Below, in pieces: positions 23,129 through 33,264 of a stretch of 64,000 nt of DNA. The notes beneath the pieces were generated by a model that did not search any database, was not told the origin of the DNA, and saw only the letters and a list, made by a program, of their open reading frames with translations. Position numbers and translations under genes: made by a program. Positions within the stretch are counted from its first letter, which is position 1. Each line of letters starts with the position of its first letter. Source of the DNA: Phytoseiulus persimilis (Eukaryota; Arthropoda; Arachnida; Mesostigmata; Phytoseiidae); assembly GCA_037576195.1 (NCBI GenBank), contig CM075104.1:27048211-27112210 (forward strand), written 5' to 3'.

Positions 23129-23485
23129 TCATACAGGAGTTTTCACGAACGCCACATTTTGAAGGTATTGTGACAGCGAAACTTGATTGGTCTCCAATTC
23201 CTCCGCGGAGTTCATGAGTTTCTGATTGATTCTTCGATATCGCTGTCGTGATCGAGGTGGGGGCCCTCCCTGCCGCAGGAGAAGCATGTCATTTTTGAAC
23301 CGTTGCTCTTGCTGTTGAAGATGTTTCACCAAATCGAAGACGGTCGGATGAGCCCTCCGAAGCGCCGTATTCAGAGCTTGATGCCATCCTTCGATGTGGT
23401 TCGTGGTGCGGGCACCGTCATTCCCGTAATGATTCCACAGCTCTCGCGGGACACGCGACTGTATTCCTCTATGCAAATCCATCAC
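23129..23485 (-). pseudogene. MULE transposase C-terminal fragment
   Basis: A 118-codon minus-strand frame containing ELWNHYGNDGARTTNHIEGW then HQALNTALRRAHPTVFDLVK, with HLQQQEQRF after it. The RTTNHIEGWH block and the following W/L-rich helix are the end of the MULE catalytic region in arthropod FLYWCH/MULE proteins. The catalytic aspartates upstream are missing. It lies within the terminal repeats of the 1.9-kb element and supports its classification. Confidence 0.78.
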
Positions 23486-23544
23486 ATTGCGCAGGGGAAT
23501 CCCTCAACACGACTCGCTTCCCTTGGAGTCCGCTCACTCGGACT

Positions 23545-23669
23545 CCGCGGTTCACATAGAAGCCTCATAGACTCGGAGGGTCTCAGAATCAGGAGAGGGT
23601 TTCTAGTCGGGGAAACGGTTTCGGGTAAACGGTCTCGGGGAAACGGTATCGGGGAAACGGGAGGACACC
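23545..23669 (-). repeat. MULE terminal inverted repeat, right
   Basis: Reverse complement of the left terminal repeat. The plus strand reads GACTCCGCGGTTCACATAGA at its inner end and GGGGAAACGGGAGGACACC at its outer end. It contains four spaced copies of GGGGAAACGG or GGGTAAACGG. Confidence 0.9.
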
Positions 23670-23677
23670 GCAAGAAC
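23670..23677 (+). repeat. Target-site duplication, right (GCAAGAAC)
   Basis: Second copy of the 8-bp word that precedes the element at 21734-21741. Confidence 0.88.
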
Positions 23678-24430
23678 ACCTTCAATCGGCGGGAATGGGG
23701 TGCGCGCCGACTTTGAAACCTTCTCACATTGATGCTCGGCTGATTTCCGTGAAAGAAAGTATGACACGAAGGTGAAAAACGGTAGGATCGTTGTGAGAGG
23801 ATCTCGTCGAATCTTATGGAGCTTCTTCGCTTGCATTTGAGACACCCTACTTCCATAGGTTCTCTTCAGCGTTTCAGAAAGTTCTTCCTCGATGGGCTGG
23901 ACGGCTCCATATACTACTGGAGAGATCTAATGGAGGAACCAATGATCTTTTCCCGACGCAATTTCGGGGCAGGATCGGTCATGTGTTGGGGTTGCTTTGG
24001 GTCCGTGGGGAAAGTGGAACCAGCGTTTTCCTCATCAAGGATGGATTCCATAGAACATCAAGGGGTGCTAGATTCTCGTCTTTCACCTTTTTTGGGGAGG
24101 TTCCGGCGCCTCGAACTGATATTCCAACATGATAATGCATCTGTGCATGCCAGCTCGAGTACAAATCTATGATTGAAGTCCAAGAAGATCAAGGTTCTCA
24201 AGTGGCCAGCGTGCAGCCCTTACTCGAATCCCATGCAGAACCTCTGGGGCATCGTCGTTCGGCGGTCATACACGGAAAACAGGCGATTCGGAAATGTGGA
24301 TGAAATGAAAAGAGGCATAGTGAATGCTTGGAGCAACATTGGGCAAGAAACAATTGATAATCTCATTTCTTCAATGCCAGATCGCGTATTCCAGGTCATA
24401 TCGAGAAAGGGGAAACAGATAAACTATTGA
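23678..24430 (+). pseudogene. Tc3-like transposase, catalytic part (split gene)
   Basis: The continuation of the interrupted Tc1/mariner transposase. Blocks in order: KPSHIDARL, FLDGLDGSIYYWRDL, RNFGAGSVMCWGCFG, LIFQHDNASVHASS and VLKWPACSPYSNPMQNLWGI. HDNASVH holds the second catalytic Asp, and NPMQNLWG is the motif that usually reads NPMENLWG, so the final catalytic Glu is replaced by Gln. A stop at 24172 and frameshifts near 23720-23850 also break it. The frame ends at 24430 (GKQINY). No terminal repeats were found. Confidence 0.88.
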
Positions 24431-24868
24431 GAAGCCTTTGATGTGTCCTGCGATCAGATAGAATAATCGACAATCGTTTCGATTTTAAAAGTATTTCCGG
24501 CCGATTCACCTGCTCATGCATCTTCCTCGATGAGAAGGATCTGGGGATCACTCCAAAGCCTTGAGACATCTTTCTCCTCTCGACTTGACTCCCACACGAG
24601 GTTTGAGCCGAGGGTTTCCTATGTGATGCATAGATTCGCGGAAATATCCACCTGATTCTAAAGGCATTTTCTTCTGTGTATCAATGCCGTTCAACAACTT
24701 CGCTCCAGACTACATACACACCGCTTCCCTTCGTCGAGACAACCATCCAGAACGGTCCAGCGAATTCCCCGATCTCGACTGACACGACTTACAGCGTAAG
24801 CGTTATCTGAGAAGCGCAGAGAGGCCAAGACGCCAGGTTTGGACTCCTGCAATTTGCAATAAAGTTTA
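24431..24868. other. Spacer, nothing recognised
   Basis: About 440 bp between the Tc3-like pseudogene and the TA-flanked MITE. No coding frame or repeat is supported. Confidence 0.4.
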
Positions 24869-25590
24869 CAGGGTGTTTACCTCATGCCGCAACATTTTGG
24901 TGGCCTCCGTGTTTGAGCTCTATTTCGTTGGAACTCTATTCGATCGGAGCAATTTTTTCGATCGGAAGCTCTTGGAAAGGCACAGCTTGTACCACAGCAG
25001 ACGGGAGAAAGTCAACGCGGCGGACGGCTCTTGGTTCGAATGAAAAACTTCGATTCCTTGCGACCCTTCCGAGCTGTCCGTCGTAGCCGTTATGACCCGT
25101 GCCGAGATATCGGCATGTTCCAGGCGGGACATTCGTTGAGCGGGAAATTCACGGGGGGTATCGACCATATTGAGTGGAGTTTAATATCGCTTCAGCTCCG
25201 ACAATTGCCTGAGATAACTCGGAGAGGGAGTCGTCCTGCTGCCTAGCGCGAAGAGAGGGTAGACCAAGAATTCCTCGGGAAAGAATCGTTGATCCTTGCG
25301 AATGGGTGACTTTTAAGGTGGAACAGAAATTATCGGATGGAGCCGGTTTTTTTTTTCGGAATCGGTCGAGAATCGGCGATTTCCTGGTCAGTTATTTTCA
25401 GGACCATGGATGAAATTGAGCGAAACTCCGCCGAGCTCTGGGAAAAGCAACTCTGATCTGATTGTTGGGAATTGAAATGCGGAGGGATGCTTCTTTTCAA
25501 GAGCTCTCGATCAAATGCCCCGACCAGATAAAGGTTGACTGAAGCACAGCCCAAAACACCAAAATGTTGCAGCTTTGAATACACACCCTG
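24869..25590. mobile_element. 722-bp MITE with TA target duplication
   Basis: The left end reads CAGGGTGTTTACCTCATGCC then GCAACATTTTGGTG. The right end, reversed, reads CAGGGTGTGTATTCAAAGCT then GCAACATTTTGGTG. Both ends are flanked directly by TA (24867-24868 and 25591-25592). Terminal repeats of about 35 bp starting CAGGGTGT with TA duplication are typical of the Tc1/mariner (IS630) superfamily. No transposase is recognisable inside, so it is non-autonomous. Confidence 0.82.
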
Positions 25591-25592
25591 TA

Positions 25593-27138
25593 CACAAGTT
25601 TTTTCCAACTCTTGTTCGTTCTCGAGCTCACTCCACGATTGGCGATGTGCACACCAAGGATGGATCGTTCTGTTGCTAGTCGAGAAGAGCCATGTTCACG
25701 GATATGATTTTCGCTGTGATCATGATTGAGGATATGATTGGATTGAGGATATCCGGACTTTCCCGAAAGTTCCGGAGGAGCCGAGGATCAAGTGAGATCT
25801 GATGCCGTCCCCATCGTTCTGAAAAGCGTTGCTCGAGTGACCGGCCGTTAGGACCAATCGTAGCGTGGTCTCCGTGCGAAGCTGTGGCAAGAGACATCGA
25901 CTGCTGTGGAACTAGCGAATGCGCTGAGCGCAGGAAGCCACAGCTGCCATTCATTCCCAAGGCTTCCGAATGCCTTTGGAGTCTCCACGAAGTCCCAGAA
26001 GTCTCAAACAAAACACCATGTACATGGCCTTCGCAAGCGCATCCGCCCCCTCACTGTTCCGAACAGCGTTCGCTGCTAATCCTTTTATTTCCGGCCGGCG
26101 ACCAAGACATTACTTAGAAGGCTGAGACTCGAGTTCCGCCATGAGAATCTGAGAACAAGCGTCCGCCTCCATCTCCTCCGACGAAGGCAAGCCTTCGTTC
26201 GACCCCGCAGGAGAAGCGGGAAGCAATTACGCAGAGCTCGTTACGCGGAAGAAATCTACCATTGGGTTGTTCGATCACAGTTCTTTCATTCAGAAGAAGA
26301 GTGACTGGATTAAAACTGGATTTTGTTGATTTCCTCCCGGTAAATCTTGGCTCCGGGGCATGTGGTCATCGATCTTATCCGATTCGAGGTATTTCGGGCA
26401 CTCTTGCAGGTCACCACACCTCTCCTCGGTTTTCTAAGGTGAATCTTGTCCTGTACACCCAGTGGCGTATCCCGAATCGTTTTTTTTTTGGAGGAAGGGG
26501 GGCAAGAAGTGCCCATTCTTTCTCTGCCTGCAAACAGTTTCATCTCCAAAGAAGACGTACCTGTGGGATGAAGTTGGATGGAAAGGAACGGTAGAGGGGA
26601 AGGAAAACGATCTGATCTTCTGCCTCTCAGAATCCGCCGAATTTTTATTCAAACATGAGAATTCAGAAGGAAGACTCCCTGAAAAGTTGGAGCGCCAGAA
26701 CAGTTTTGGGCGGATCGGAGACTTTCCTCGCTGCTCATCTGAAAACCTTGCGAGACGCTGAAGCCAGCAAGCTCCCGGGATTGTTCCCGATGCGGGGCCG
26801 CCAGAACCGGAAGGAAAGTTCTCCCAACAAGAATTCATCGTACGACTAGGATTTCTACCAGACACCTTACCGAAGGACCTGAGATTGACGAAGGATATCT
26901 CAAGACTATAGGGAATCGAGAAGCAAAAATGATCTGTTGATACAAAACAATTCGCCCCAATGAAATGAAAGGGAACATATGTGTGTATGTAAGATCGAAA
27001 TAAATCCAATCCAATGTTATCGACTCGAACATAGGTCGGCGTCTGTGCGGATGGATCTTGCCGCCCCCCCTCCCTCCCCCCATGGGAACGCTTTCGTGAG
27101 CAGCGATGGGTCTTGCAACTCCTCTAGAAAACCTAGAG
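25593..27138. other. Spacer with one possible MITE end
   Basis: No gene supported. At 26460 the sequence CAGTGGCGTATCCCGAATCG resembles the terminal repeat of the MITE at 27543, followed by a T run. No partner end was found nearby. The frame at 26434-27009 (minus) has no recognisable motif. Confidence 0.4.
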
Positions 27139-27315
27139 CAGTGATTCTCAACCTGAAGCCATGTGGCCCGGGGCGGGCCACGTTGGATTCTCCGGAGGCC
27201 ATGGGAGATTTTCTTGGACCACGTCATAGTACATACACATTCACGAACGAGGAATAGGACTCTCACTCGGAATCGAGAAAACCTTGTCTTGGCTCAAAAA
27301 CGGTGAGAAACCCTG
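27139..27315. mobile_element. 177-bp hAT-type MITE
   Basis: Ends are CAGTGATTCTCAACCTG and, reversed, CAGGGTTTCTCACCG. The flanking 8-mers are ACCTAGAG (27131-27138) and GTATAGAG (27316-27323), which agree at the last five positions, consistent with a decayed 8-bp hAT target duplication. No coding capacity. Confidence 0.65.
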
Positions 27316-27542
27316 GTATAGAGCGTCGACGAGATCGGTGTAGTATGCGTCGTTAGTCGTTACACCCGAGGATTGCGTGTGTCTCTTCACACGTTCCGAG
27401 ATTCGAGCATATATTCTCGCTCTGTTTTTCTAAACTCAACCTAGTTGACAGCTACGTGCTCTGACGAGGACTGTCAGAGCGTCTCCTTTCCGATTGCCGT
27501 AGAGGTGAAAGCTCGTAGCGAAGGAGAATTCCGCCCTCCGGT

Positions 27543-27750
27543 CAGTGGCGTATTCTGGAACTGCGGATGGGGTGAGTTTCCATTGGACGAGGTCGGACTC
27601 GGTCAGGTATTCATCCTGATGATTCGATGGGTGTCTTTTGAGGGCCGGCAAAGCGGAAGGAGATTACCAATTACAAACTCGGTCGCCACCGAGGGGTGAC
27701 AACCTCGGATACGATGACAGAAAGTTCCCACCTCCCTGTATACGCCACTG
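27543..27750. mobile_element. 208-bp hAT-type MITE
   Basis: Ends are CAGTGGCGTATTCTGGAAC and, reversed, CAGTGGCGTATACAGGGAGG. The flanking 8-mers CCTCCGGT (27535-27542) and TCTTCGGT (27751-27758) differ only by two C/T transitions, so an 8-bp target duplication is well supported. CAGTGGCGTA is a common hAT end. Single right ends of similar sequence (TACGCCACTG) occur at about 44983-44992 and 52409-52418. Confidence 0.78.
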
Positions 27751-27758
27751 TCTTCGGT

Positions 27759-28118
27759 CAAGTTGTGCTGCTGGATAAGTTCCGCCGGAACGACTGACTA
27801 CAGAAATGTCACCAAATCTTCTCGGAGTTCTGATAAAACGAGTCAATCCCAAAGTACAGTACAACTTCGATTATTTCAACCAATCGATGCAGGAAACTAT
27901 TGAACTGATCGATAGTGGAAGTAATCGAGGTTGTACTGTATCCTTGAAGGGTGGCTTAAGTCCCTCGTACGTAGCCCGTCCGCCATTGCCGGGAATTACC
28001 GAGTCGATGAAAACAATGGTTGCAGACCCACACACCTAGGCACACACATACATACATCCTATTTTATGTACATACATGGCGATCGAAACAATGGGATTGC
28101 TTCTCACTGCCGCATCAG
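27759..28118. other. 3' flank of the FDXACB1-like gene
   Basis: About 360 bp downstream (on the minus strand) of the FDXACB1-like stop codon. No other feature is recognised. Confidence 0.4.
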
Positions 28119-29378
28119 TCAAAGTCTCGCTTGGAAACCGGCCAACTCTATGGCCAACTGATCGCTCAATGCCTTAGCGAATCTGATCATGGCATCCGTT
28201 CGACTCAAGGCATAACCAGCGCAGAAGACCTTCAACGCGAAGCACCAGCTTGTCAGTTTCCCTCTTGAGAATTTATCAACCAATCTTTCTATCTCAACAC
28301 TTAAGTCAGCGAAATGGATGTCTATCGTTCTTCTCAGGGTCTGTTCAACAGAGTCTGCTTCTTCGTGAACCCAGAAACTGTAATGTAAACGGTACTGAAG
28401 AGGAAAAAGAATTTTGCATTCGAAGCGCGGGAGCGATGGTACCATCGAGGAGGGAAATTCGTGAGAATCGAGCCCCGTATCGACGCGCTCCGATTCCCGT
28501 GCTCCTGGAGATAAGCAAGGTGGCGATCCGGCGAAAGAAAAATTGTAAAGATGAGCACCGGCGGCATTGAAAGGTCTCCCCATGCCCCTGTAGCCCACAT
28601 TTTTGTAATCTGATTGGAAAGGCTCCACATGAGTGAGTACAAAGCCTCCGTACGCGGCCATTTCAGCTATTTTCCAAGTATCATCATATCGTCGTCCGAT
28701 GTCCACGGGTGTTCCACCCTGACCTCGACACAGCGCAACTTTGACCACCCCTACCACGAGAAGGGTTGTCGAAATCGTTAGTTCTCTGCATTGAGAGGTG
28801 ATGGCAGAGAAGAGTTTGAGCGTATGATCGTATTCTCGAATAGTTTTGGGAGAAAATACCGTTCTGAAGATCAAGGACGTCTTTGCAAGCATTGAAAAAA
28901 TCCCTCAGTAGTCCACGGTTATCTTCGATCCTCATTTTCCCGCCGGTGTGAGGGAAGTTGAAAATTATGCGTTTGAAGGGGCCGTTCCTGGTCAGAATAT
29001 TCTGCAAGCCGTTCAGTTTACGAGCGTCGACATCAAGACAAACCTCGATACCTGCAAGAAGATGAACTTCCCAGCAATATTCCTGGATGGTTCCCATGTC
29101 AAACCATTATTCGCATACGAGTGCCAGGAAATATTTTCCGGATGCTTCTGTCACATAGTGAGCTTTACAGAACCAGGGAACATCATTCCTGGAACATCAT
29201 CGATTCCCATCTCCATCGTGGAGCAATCACCTTTTCCTCGTAGATAATCAATATTCGCTTTTGTTTCCTCACATTGGGGATTAAGACTCTCGAAACATGA
29301 CGCAACAAAATCAGTAGTGCTCGTGGAAAGAAGCACCGAGTGGGAAAAGTTGCCTTCTCCGACCAGAAGACATGACAT
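28119..29378 (-). CDS. FDXACB1: FDXACB1-like protein (BMT5-like methyltransferase fold plus FDX-ACB domain)
   Basis: Three exons on the minus strand: 29378-29231, 29051-28860 and 28750-28119, total 972 nt, 323 residues, every junction in frame with GT-AG ends. The N terminus MSCLLVGEGNFSHSV is the SAM-binding loop of the DUF2431/BMT5-like fold. CLDVDARKL, IIFNFPHTGGK, LLRDFF, VALCRGQGGTPVD and DDTWKIAEMAAYGGF follow in family order. The C terminus (from about residue 230) reads ILFPLQYRLHYSFWV, IERLVDKF and SWCFALKVF, an FDX-ACB (anticodon-binding) domain as found at the end of phenylalanyl-tRNA synthetases. The two-domain order matches animal FDXACB1. BMT5 relatives methylate rRNA uridines; the animal protein's substrate is not settled. 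Human FDXACB1 is about 624 residues, so this one is compact. The start Met directly precedes the SAM loop. Confidence 0.88.
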
Positions 29379-29849
29379 CTCGGCGCAAACCCGGAGAAGG
29401 CCACTTGTTGTGCAAGAAAGAACCAACTTTCCCCACCGTCGTTTTTCTGTTGGAGCAGAGGAATGGTACAAGGTGTCCAGAATCTCCACTTAACAATCCT
29501 ACAGGTCCCAGATACATTCCATTCCGCGCTAGGAGTGTGGTGTTTACACTCGTTCGAATGCAGCTTGTGATCTCTGTTGATCGGACGGGCTCTCGAGGGG
29601 GGAACCCGCGCGGATGTATTGAGCACTGTACAGTCAAACGCGGGATCGAGGATCCCGCGGCTCCTGATGTCGCCCGGACATTTCCCTGTCGAAAACCGGA
29701 CGAACACTGAGGGGGAAACCGGAAATTAGGGTTGAAATGCTCAAAGAGCGTCGTGGATTCACTTCGGGCCTTGATTCTCACAGGAACGGAACATCTTGTT
29801 AGAAGTCCGGATCTACGCATGATCATCGGAACATCGTTTTCAAGACTCC

Positions 29850-29857
29850 TATAAAAG
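29850..29857 (+). promoter_or_regulatory. TATA box of the copia-like element
   Basis: TATAAAAG lies 80 bp upstream of the primer-binding site, where an LTR promoter is expected. It is the best TATA match in this region. The extent of the LTR was not determined. Confidence 0.5.
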
Positions 29858-29936
29858 GGAGTTAACTCCGGCGATAAAGGCTTAACTTCGTCTGGCTTAA
29901 TCTTGTGCTCACGTGTCATTCCTACCTCGATCTAAT

Positions 29937-29950
29937 AGGTTATGGGCCCA
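29937..29950 (+). other. Copia-type primer-binding site (tRNA-iMet half)
   Basis: GGTTATGGGCCCAG is complementary to the anticodon stem-loop of initiator methionine tRNA. Drosophila copia is known to prime minus-strand synthesis from a cleaved 5' half of this tRNA with the same sequence. The first ATG of the gag frame (29942) lies inside this site. Confidence 0.85.
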
Positions 29951-31411
29951 GTAACGAGACGGAAAAGGAATTCCATAGCCGGGAAGAATGATAGACCCAT
30001 AGTACCAAAACGAAGTCGGATGACGGACCGTGACGAAGAAGAACCACCACCAAAAAGATCTGTCCTTGTGTCCAATGAATACATCGTGACCAATGATCGA
30101 GAGGAGCCCAGATCAAGGACGATGGCCAGTGGAGATGGACTCAAACCAAACACGACGATTGCTGTCAATGTTCCATCTTCTTTCGAAAAATTGGAAGGTG
30201 CAGATAACTACATGAATTGGCGTTTTGCTATGGAAGCTCATTTGTTCAATTGTGAATTATGGGATTACGTAGATGGATCGAGGAGCGATCCATATCAAGG
30301 AAAACGAGCCCGGGGTGCGATAATTTCGGGCATCAAAAGTCATCTGTTTTCTTCGATCAGGGATGCGACATCTGGGAAGGAAATTTGGGACGTACTTGAA
30401 AAATTATATCAACCACGAGGCCTCTATCGAGAAGTAGCCCTTCTCGAGGAACTCACTAGCATCAAGTACGCCGACTGTCCTGATATGGAAACATATGTGA
30501 ATAAGAAGATCACAGCAGCTCAACGTTTGAGAGCGATCGACAGCGATATCAAAGACCGGCTCCTGGCGGGACTCATTCTCATGAAGTTACCAGAAGAATA
30601 TACCCCTCTGAGACAGAGTATCGCTCAAGGTGAGGTCACGACAGAGTTCGTCAAAGAAAGACTCTTGAGCGAAGCGGCGCGGCAAGCTTCACAGAAGCGC
30701 GAGCTAGCTTTGGTCGGCGCACGGATAGTCAACCAAACCTATCGTGGTCGTGATCGAGGCCGTGGTCAGACAATGAGAAGACGTGGTTATTCCTCAAGAG
30801 CTCAGTTCAGCGGAGCATGCCATGTATTCAGCCTCAGTGGAGGACAGGGCGACAGTCGGCTGTTTCTTACCAGTCCAAGAGACGCAAGCTCCTGCTAGTA
30901 GAAATGCGTATCCTGTCATTCCTGTGGGAAGAACGGTCACATGCAAAGAGACTGTCGGTCAAGTGGAGAGTACGGGAGAGTCGCCAATGAAGCAGAAGGG
31001 GAGACGACGAGCATCAAAGCCATGAAAGCGATGGAATCAACTGATGCCGAGGAGACCGATTTTGTACAATTCGAGCGTGTCTTGGTGTGTCCGCCGATCT
31101 CATCAGGATGTTCACCAGATTGGTTCATCGATTCTGGTGCCAGTACACATATGACAGGACAACGGGGTTTGTTTGTCATGTTCAAGAAAGACGTTCGTAA
31201 TAGGTCGGTGGCAACAGGGAATGAGGAAATCTTAAAATCCACCGGGGTGGTAGACGTCTCCGTGAATTGCTGTGTCAATGGGTTGGGTCGACGAACCAAG
31301 TTGTGCGATGTGCTTTTCGTACCCGGTCTCAACCCCTCGCTCAACTCAAGTTTATTGTGCGGCTATACTGATACTGATAACGTGCTTGCATTGTATGTAG
31401 TGGTCCTTTGA
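29942..31411 (+). pseudogene. Copia-type gag and protease, truncated
   Basis: The gag frame (29942-30898) has DUF4219/UBN2-type blocks: FEKLEGADNYMNWRFAMEAHL, GKEIWDVLEKLYQPRG and LLAGLILMKLPEEY. The first likely usable Met may be at 30018 rather than inside the primer site. After a frameshift near 30830 the zinc knuckle CHSCGKNGHMQRDC (CX2CX4HX4C) is read in the second frame. That frame continues to the aspartic protease core WFIDSGASTHMTG and VLFVPGLNPSLNS. It stops at 31411. Integrase, reverse transcriptase and a 3' LTR are absent, so only the 5' third of the element remains. Gag packages the RNA; the protease would cut the polyprotein. Confidence 0.88.
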
Positions 31412-31507
31412 ATAACGTATACGATCAGAAAGGAGAATCACGTACATATATATAGTCGAACACTGACTTGAAGATCGTTCGGAAATAGAGGTGGCGATTG
31501 TCTACAG

Positions 31508-32356
31508 CAGCGGTCCCCAACCGGAGGTCTGCGTATCCTGGGGGGTCCGTCAAGCTTTTTGGGGATCCTCGAGGGTCCTCGATGCGATAGAATGCTCCCC
31601 GTTAAATCGAGTTGAGGAGACCGTCGGAGCAAACGTGATGCACCCGACTTGCTGATCCTTGACACAGTATCTGAAATTCGCTGAACTCTTCAACCTCCTG
31701 AAGTTTCACTTGTAAATCAGCACTCCGCCGCTTTCTGGTATTCCCTTGTTCTATTCTTTCTCGTCGCGGTCTCGTGCGACGAGCGGGGAACTCGCCAAGA
31801 GCAGTCGTCCGAGATAGAGAATGCATGCTCTCCCCGTATTGAAATTGCGGTCTATTGAAATGCGTCCCGAAAGAATGTCCCCGCTCTGACGGGAGGATCG
31901 CATACAGGAGGGCGTGGCCAGCGTAGTTATTGCGCGTGACCCGTAATTATTCCGGCCACCAACGGCGTTATGGTAGCTCTTCTTCTCTCCGCGCCGTGCG
32001 TCGAAGTGCGTGTTCTACGTCACTCAAAGAAGACCGAGCGCAGGAAAGGGCAATCACCATATAGAAATCTCTTTCATTGGGCACCTTAACGTACACCGTA
32101 CACGAACCGTACACTTAACCGTCATCTCCAGCATCAATCGCCGTCCCCAGAAATTGAGTTTGCGTACGCGAGTTGTCAATCGAAAGTAAATCTTCGATAC
32201 TGCATTGCTCTTGTTTCATTGACAATGAAATCTGGGCAACAGGCACCTGATTTTCAGATAAGGAAATAAGTGTGTAAGCATGGAAGAAGGGTCCTCCGAG
32301 GCCCTCCGAGCGTTACTAAGAGGGGTCCGCCGACTCAAAAAGGTCTAGAACTCCTG
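31508..32356. mobile_element. 849-bp hAT-like MITE (degenerate)
   Basis: Left end CAGCGGTCCCCAACCGG followed by GGGGGGTCCGTCAAGC. Right end, reversed, CAGGAGTTCTAGACC followed by GGCGGACCCCTCTTAG. The flanking 8-mers GTCTACAG and ATCTGCGG agree at five positions with only transitions between them. No coding region was recognised inside. Confidence 0.5.
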
Positions 32357-32364
32357 ATCTGCGG

Positions 32365-33264
32365 GGTGGCGTTTTTTAGTCGAGCCCGATCTCGTTTTGA
32401 CCATGACTCTGTCAAAAATCGGAAAGTGGTCGATAGAGGATGCGGAGGCGGTCATTTTGATTGAAGATTTGGGTGTGTATGATGAAAATCGCTGTCAGGG
32501 AATGGTTTGGAAACGACCCTTTTTCCGAGGTCTCCCTAAAAGTCATCGTGAAAACGTCTATATTCATCGGATCGGACTTGTGGGTTCCGCATACGGCGCT
32601 CAAAAGGGAGCCGATCATTCGCCAGGAAACCGATTGAAGCGATCTCGTTTCCTCGAAAAATGACAGGCGATCGTTTTTCAACGGTCTGCCCGTTGGCTAG
32701 TTTCATTCATCAGGCTTTTTCTCGCATTTCCTGTCATATTTCCTCAATTTTGTAAGGATATGACCGCGCTGATATCCTCTGTCGATCACTTCCTGATTTC
32801 TGGAAAAATCCAACTATTGACAAAGTCATGGCCGAAACAAGATCGAGCGCGGAAATTCCCGACTGAAAAATGCCACCCTGTGGACCAGCTCCTTGGCGAG
32901 AGTGATCCTCGAACCCACCTCCCATGAGGTTCGAAGAGAACTCACCCGCGAGTGGATGACTTCCATATTCGTCTTCATCCATTCCATGACTTGTCGCCGA
33001 TTACGCGAATGGAACACAGGTTAACGTTCCAATGTGATACTCCAAGCGGTCCTGCTCCTCGCATCATTCCGCTCATGGTCAAGACTCCCGAACTCCACGT
33101 TCTCAGGTGGGCAAGCTGTGCTCTGTAATTATTGTCAGAAATGACCCCGTAAAAGCGGGCGTCGAATGGTTTCGTTTTCGGAAAGGAGTCCACGGTTGCG
33201 GCATTCGTTCGATTCCTCGTTGTGCGCATCTCGAATCGAACATCTCATCCATTGAAGGCTCGGA
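32365..33264. other. Spacer, nothing recognised
   Basis: About 900 bp between two degenerate MITEs. Several open frames exist on both strands but none shows a domain or splice structure. Confidence 0.4.

Larger units (their letters stand above)
21742..23669 (-). mobile_element. MULE-type DNA transposon nested in a Tc3-like element
   Basis: A 1928-bp element bounded by long inverted repeats (21742 to about 21872 and about 23545-23669) and by a perfect 8-bp target duplication. The ends are GGTTACAGCCCGTTTCCCC and, reversed, GGTGTCCTCCCGTTTCCCC. The inner parts (GACTAGAAACCCTCTCCTGA and on through CTCCGAGTCTATGAGGCTTC) match almost perfectly. Inside is a C-terminal MULE transposase fragment and a 97-bp direct repeat. 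Removing the element and one target copy rejoins the interrupted Tc3-like reading. The element is not autonomous. Confidence 0.9.

Noticed and set aside
29311-29919. 202-codon minus frame upstream of the copia gag
   Set aside because: It overlaps the first FDXACB1 exon in another frame and the copia LTR region, with no domain of its own.
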